Below are positions 60,501-64,000 of a stretch of 64,000 bases of DNA, in pieces; positions within the stretch are counted from its first letter, which is position 1, and each line of letters opens with the position of its first letter. Source of the DNA: Leuctra nigra (taxonomy: Eukaryota > Arthropoda > Insecta > Plecoptera > Leuctridae); NCBI GenBank assembly GCA_934045905.1, contig OW203764.1, positions 20,327,685-20,391,684 on the forward strand. Reading direction: 5' to 3'. Made by a program: the position numbers and the translations under genes. The notes below the pieces were generated by a model, which saw only the letters and a program-made list of their open reading frames with translations, searched no databases and was not told the origin of the DNA.

Positions 60501-63079
60501 ATGTTGGTCTTCATTATGTCCCATAACATGAAAATCTAGTGTGAGTGACAATAATTTAAATTAATAATTTTTAGTCTCACCTTGCACAAAATTTAGATAG
60601 ATATCTACAACAATCGATCCTCACTATCAATTAAAGACATGGCAAAATACACAGATTCTCTCATGCTGATACACTTATGCTGATACACCAGGAATGAACT
60701 TGTGAAATACCTGCTGACTAATCCCGGTGCCGCTGTGCGCAACTGCTCCATGCCTTGTTGGATCTGCATCAACGCCTCCAGAGCCTGCGGGTTGGCCATC
60801 ATGCTCTGCATCTCGGGATTCTGCATCTGCTGGATGAAGTTGGGCGTCATCAGTCGAATCTGCTCCTGCAGCGCTGGATTCCCCGCGACCAGCGGGTTTG
60901 CGTTCATGATTTGAGCCGCCATGTTGGGATCAGCAGCTAGCGCTTCCATCATCGACTGAGTGTACGGAGCAGACATCATGCTCTGCATGAGTGATGGGTT
61001 CTCCATCATCTGTTGCATGAGACTCTGCATTCCAGCTGAGTTGAACATGCCAGCGGAGCCCCGAGCGCTGGCTGGCCGAGTCGACGGTGGAGCGTTCTCG
61101 TCGCCTTCGGCTGCAGACCATGGGTTCGGCAGCGGGTCGCGATTCTCCTGGCCCTGCTGGGGATTCGGTGCATCTGAGTTGTTCTCGACGAGAGCTGCGA
61201 ATGGATTCCGCCCGAATGACTCCGCAGCGACGTTGAGCATCGGCTCCTGGATGTCCCGGTACATACGCTGAAGCACGTTGTAGCCACCTGAAGGAGTCGC
61301 AAAGACAGATCAAGTCGTGATCTTCAAATCAACTAAACAATTTCAAGTTTATTATCTACATAATTTATTCAACAAACCTGGAATGGATTCAAGATTAGAC
61401 ATAGCACGATCGTGGTTACGCATTAGTTCTTGCATCATGGATGGATTGCGAGCTAATTCCATAGTTTGTCGGAGAACATCTGGGTTGTTTAGCATGTGGC
61501 CAATTTCAGGGTTTCGCTTTAAAAAAAGACCCACATTATTATACACATGTAGGTAGTAACAAAAACAAAAAAAAATCTGCTATTGTAATTGTAAACTCTA
61601 CTGATCTTGCATTGTATCAACCTACCTCCATTAGATCTTGCATTTGAGGATTAGATGTGATAATATTTCGCATATTTTCTGGATCGTTCATTAGATTTTG
61701 TACCAACGGGTTATCCATGAGTTGACGCATTAAATCAGGATTGCCCATCAGTTCCCGTTGCATTTGCTGTTGCATTTCCATAAAGTTTGGGGACCCCATG
61801 CCCAAGTTTCCCAATCCAGCTAGGCCTCCAAGCGAGCCCAGCCCATATGGCGTTGCGCTGATGTCGGCTACAAGAAAGATTGTAATTGTTTCATAAAATT
61901 CACAAATAGAAAAATCATATTTTAAGTCTAGGCATCATGACAGATCTATTTTCTTTTCTTGCTGGGGTTTATAAAAATTAATTTTAATAATGTGGGTGTA
62001 AAACCCGTCAGCCATAAAAAATATGATTGTAAAATAATTTGACAGCAATTGGTTTATGGGTTTGACCAATCGTTCCCAAGAATAGTTTCGCAGTTTTGTT
62101 GCAAAACCGGTGACTATTTAAATTAAATAGGTAAGACTGCTTTAGTCGATCATGTGAAACTCCTATCAGAGACACACCCATTTATGGAACATTTTATCAA
62201 GCTCAAAAACCATGTTCAGTAATGTAGGTTAATAAAGGTTCGTTTATGCTGCCAAAACCGGTCACAAACAGCCACTTTCTACACATCATCTTGATGAGGT
62301 GTAGCTTCTGGCAGGTTTTGGCAGCATATACGAACATACTTTTAGTGTTGTAGTGGTTTCTTATTATTGGTGTCATCATAGAACATACGTAGATGTATGT
62401 AAGCGAGTGCTCTACCAATTTGACTGTCAGCATCTCATTCTCCAAGCTGATACGTAACTCTATACACAGTGCTGATCCGATTTGTTAACTAACCTGGAGG
62501 TCGAGGTTGATTGCCGGACCCGGCTTGATCCTGGGCACGAGGAGTCGTTTTTATTACAAGATGAACTGTCATTGCGTCCTTGATTAGATGCGTTTGAAGA
62601 GTCTCATGATCTTTCATTATTTTTCCGGCAAAAATTAGACACAGCTGTTCCGGCTCTGCATTGAATTTTTTGGCAACGAGCGCTTTAAACTGAAATATAC
62701 ACAATGACAGGTTGATGGTTACACTGCCTTCCTTCAGGTAAATATCATCAAACTAAGTGTCATAATACTATTAGATAAATACAGTTGCAGATAGTAATTA
62801 GAGTTGTCAGTTTAAGCTGTAATCAAAGAATCCATTCCCCAACCAGCCTAGGTACCTAAGGTAATACAACCTAGGCAAATAGGCTAGGGGCCTTGGCCCT
62901 GGGTTGCAAGTGGTTGCAGCTTGCGCAAGGTAAGTGATGCAATTCGAAAGGACACGTTTGAGAATTTAACTTACATCTTTTATAGAGGCATTTGCTTCTA
63001 TTTCGACAGTCTGCTTTTCCTTTGGAGTCTTTACAGTCAGAGTTATGATGTTGTCGGCACTCTCCGGAGCCTCAGCCAT
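54555..63079 (-). CDS. Ubqn: Ubiquilin (UBL-STI1-UBA proteasome shuttle)
   Basis: Eight exons: 62975-63079 (ATG), 62494-62689, 61626-61867, 61378-61516, 60711-61287, 58088-58271, 55257-55377, 54555-54631 (TAA); 1641 nt, 546 aa, all in phase. The N-terminal ubiquitin-like domain has [21 protein letters not shown] and LVIK. Met/Asn/Pro-rich STI1 repeats follow ([61 protein letters not shown]). A Pro/Ala/Thr-rich linker leads to the UBA domain ([20 protein letters not shown] ... AVERLLA) and ends MSQS. Ubiquilins carry ubiquitinated clients to the proteasome and chaperone membrane proteins. Introns are dense with MITEs, the largest being the 2.7-kb intron 6. Confidence 0.97.
54717..54846. mobile_element. 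Small palindromic MITE
   Basis: GGGACACACTGTCAACTTCTG and inverted CAGAAGTTGACAGGGTGTCC enclose about 80 bp with CCTGACAGCTGTCAG at the centre. Related to 35652-35865. In the last ubiquilin intron. Confidence 0.65.
55560..56150. mobile_element. MITE, relative of 33343-33685, carrying a nested insertion
   Basis: Reverse-orientation homologue of 33343-33685 (GAACTCTCACCAGATGGAGC, GGCCGAGAAAGAC, CATTGCGCGCTCACC). It is split at 55650-55877 by a separate insertion. In intron 6 of ubiquilin. Confidence 0.78.
55650..55877. mobile_element. 228-bp palindromic insertion with 12-bp target duplication
   Basis: Two arms of about 88 bp (ACAGCAACGTTTCGACC and inverted GGTCGAAACGTTGCTGT) around a loop of about 13 bases, plus about 40 bp of non-palindromic tail. 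Flanked by AATGTTGTCTTT at 55638-55649 and 55878-55889; the relative at 33.5 kb has one copy of this 12-mer and no insert. The long duplication fits target-primed reverse transcription, and the arms resemble inverted ends of Penelope-like elements, though I cannot confirm the family. Confidence 0.82.
56587..57242. mobile_element. PIF/Harbinger-like MITE with TAA duplication
   Basis: Left end AGGAGGGTTCACACGGACAA and inverted right end TTGTCCGTGTGAACAGACCT, flanked by TAA at 56584-56586 and 57243-57245. The last 80 bp (57161-57242) is itself a hairpin of the terminus. In intron 6 of ubiquilin. Confidence 0.78.
59429..59928. mobile_element. pogo-like MITE, TA duplication
   Basis: Starts CAGTAAACCCTCGTTAATTC and ends AATAACGAGGGTTTACTG, flanked by TA on both sides. 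This terminus type is characteristic of pogo/Tigger-like elements. 500 bp with repeated TTCGAATT motifs, no transposase. In intron 5 of ubiquilin. Confidence 0.85.
62237..62340. mobile_element. Short foldback repeat
   Basis: GTTCGTTTATGCTGCCAAAAC and inverted GTTTTGGCAGCATATACGAAC enclose about 50 bp. In intron 2 of ubiquilin. Confidence 0.6.
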
Positions 63080-64000
63080 TTTAACACGGTGAAATATCTC
63101 ACACAAAAATAGATGACTGGCTGTTCTGTTGACTTCACTTCACTTCACTCGCTGACCTGCGGCGAGCACTGCCTTCTAAATACGAAATGACTCATATAAC
63201 CGGTCCTTCCGTTGATAACCAAAAGAAACTTCTTTATCGACATTTAGTTCAAATTGTAGCGCTAGAGAGCGCATCATGGCGCACTGATATTTGAATTCAA
63301 AATTGTTACGAAGTGTGTATCTTTCAAATTTTCCCTTTTCATAATTCATGAATCATTGAATCATGATCACCACATGATCACATCACATAAGTAATATGAT
63401 GACTTTTAAAAATATTTACGTTCCTTTTATTTGAATAATAAAATATAAAATGCAGAGTTTAATGCATGAAATTGTTCTGCAACATTTTCTGCTTTCAACT
63501 TCGTTTTGCAGAGATTCATGCAACAGGAATCTAATAATATTGTAGTAGGTGCTACTGTATTGGACAATGGATACTGTAATGGGCAATGGATCGGATTCTT
63601 TCAATCAAGATAAAATATAGTGTAATAAACATATTTTATTCTATAAATAACATATAATTATTTAATATTATAATGAAACAATTCCCAATCAAAATATAAA
63701 ATGAATGGAAAAGCATTTTTACAAGTTAAAGCAGATTTCTACATGTTTATTTTATTTGTACTTGAGTAAGTACTTATGGGTGGGGCTAGAAAGTACTTAC
63801 GTATTGAACTTTAAGAATATAATCACTCATTTACCGGTAATTGTTAAGGGGTTGGATACCACAAATATTAGCAAAATAAATATTTCACAAAATGGTTAAA
63901 GAGACAATTTCTTCATAATTCTTGCTCTAGAACGGATTGCCTTTGTAATAACATCCGGATTTAAAATATATTTTGTTTTAAATATTCAAATGTTACTCTC
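63080..64000. other. Upstream region of ubiquilin
   Basis: Contains the ubiquilin promoter and 5' UTR, with a short direct repeat CACTTCACTTCACTTCACT just upstream (63134-63150). The rest is A/T-rich; I see no gene, repeat or RNA to the right edge. Confidence 0.5.

Overview
This is an insect nuclear genomic window, AT-rich and intron-rich with many mobile elements. The best evidence for an arthropod is the gene content (a pygopus with a PHD finger, an SMN with a YG box, a ubiquilin) combined with a tRNA-derived SINE of insect style and GTAGGTAGG-type microsatellites. A hemipteran such as a planthopper is a tentative guess only.

I rebuilt ten protein-coding genes by joining exons across GT-AG (and two GC-AG) introns. 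For nine of them the whole coding sequence lies in the window. In eight of those nine the exon lengths sum exactly to a multiple of three; the TTLL6-like gene is one base off. In order: CCBE1-like (minus, partial at the left edge), an SV2-like major facilitator transporter (minus, 10 exons, 517 aa), pygopus (plus, 4 coding exons, 543 aa), TTLL6-like tubulin polyglutamylase (minus, 12 exons, with a one-base frameshift in a conserved motif), SMN (plus, 4 exons, 277 aa), KATNAL2 katanin-like ATPase (minus, 3 exons, 498 aa), a small secreted or GPI-anchored VWC-domain protein (plus, 3 exons, 128 aa), an acidic RIIa/IQ protein resembling SPA17/CABYR (minus, 5 exons, 706 aa), a ZIP zinc transporter (plus, 3 exons, 341 aa), and ubiquilin (minus, 8 exons, 546 aa).

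From pygopus onward the strand alternates gene by gene, giving head-to-head pairs (TTLL6/SMN, KATNAL2/VWC, RIIa-IQ/ZIP) and tail-to-tail pairs (pygopus/TTLL6, SMN/KATNAL2, VWC/RIIa-IQ, ZIP/ubiquilin). SMN and KATNAL2 stop codons are only about 100 bp apart. Three genes in 25 kb (TTLL6-like, KATNAL2, RIIa/IQ) belong to families of the microtubule axoneme, cilium or sperm tail.

Introns and spacers are full of transposons whose ends can be read directly: three hAT-like elements with exact 8-bp target duplications, two PIF/Harbinger-like MITEs with TAA duplications, a pogo-like MITE, two 540-bp TTAA-flanked repeats, several foldback elements, a SINE, and a LINE-in-LINE nest inside the SV2-like transporter intron. 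One MITE in the ubiquilin intron carries a 228-bp palindromic insertion flanked by a 12-bp duplication; the empty site is preserved in a related copy 22 kb away.

I see no dedicated novel operon-like or defence system. The most unusual items are the nested mobile elements, the TTLL6 frameshift, the VWC gene with a possible alternative truncated end, and the acidic RIIa/IQ protein.
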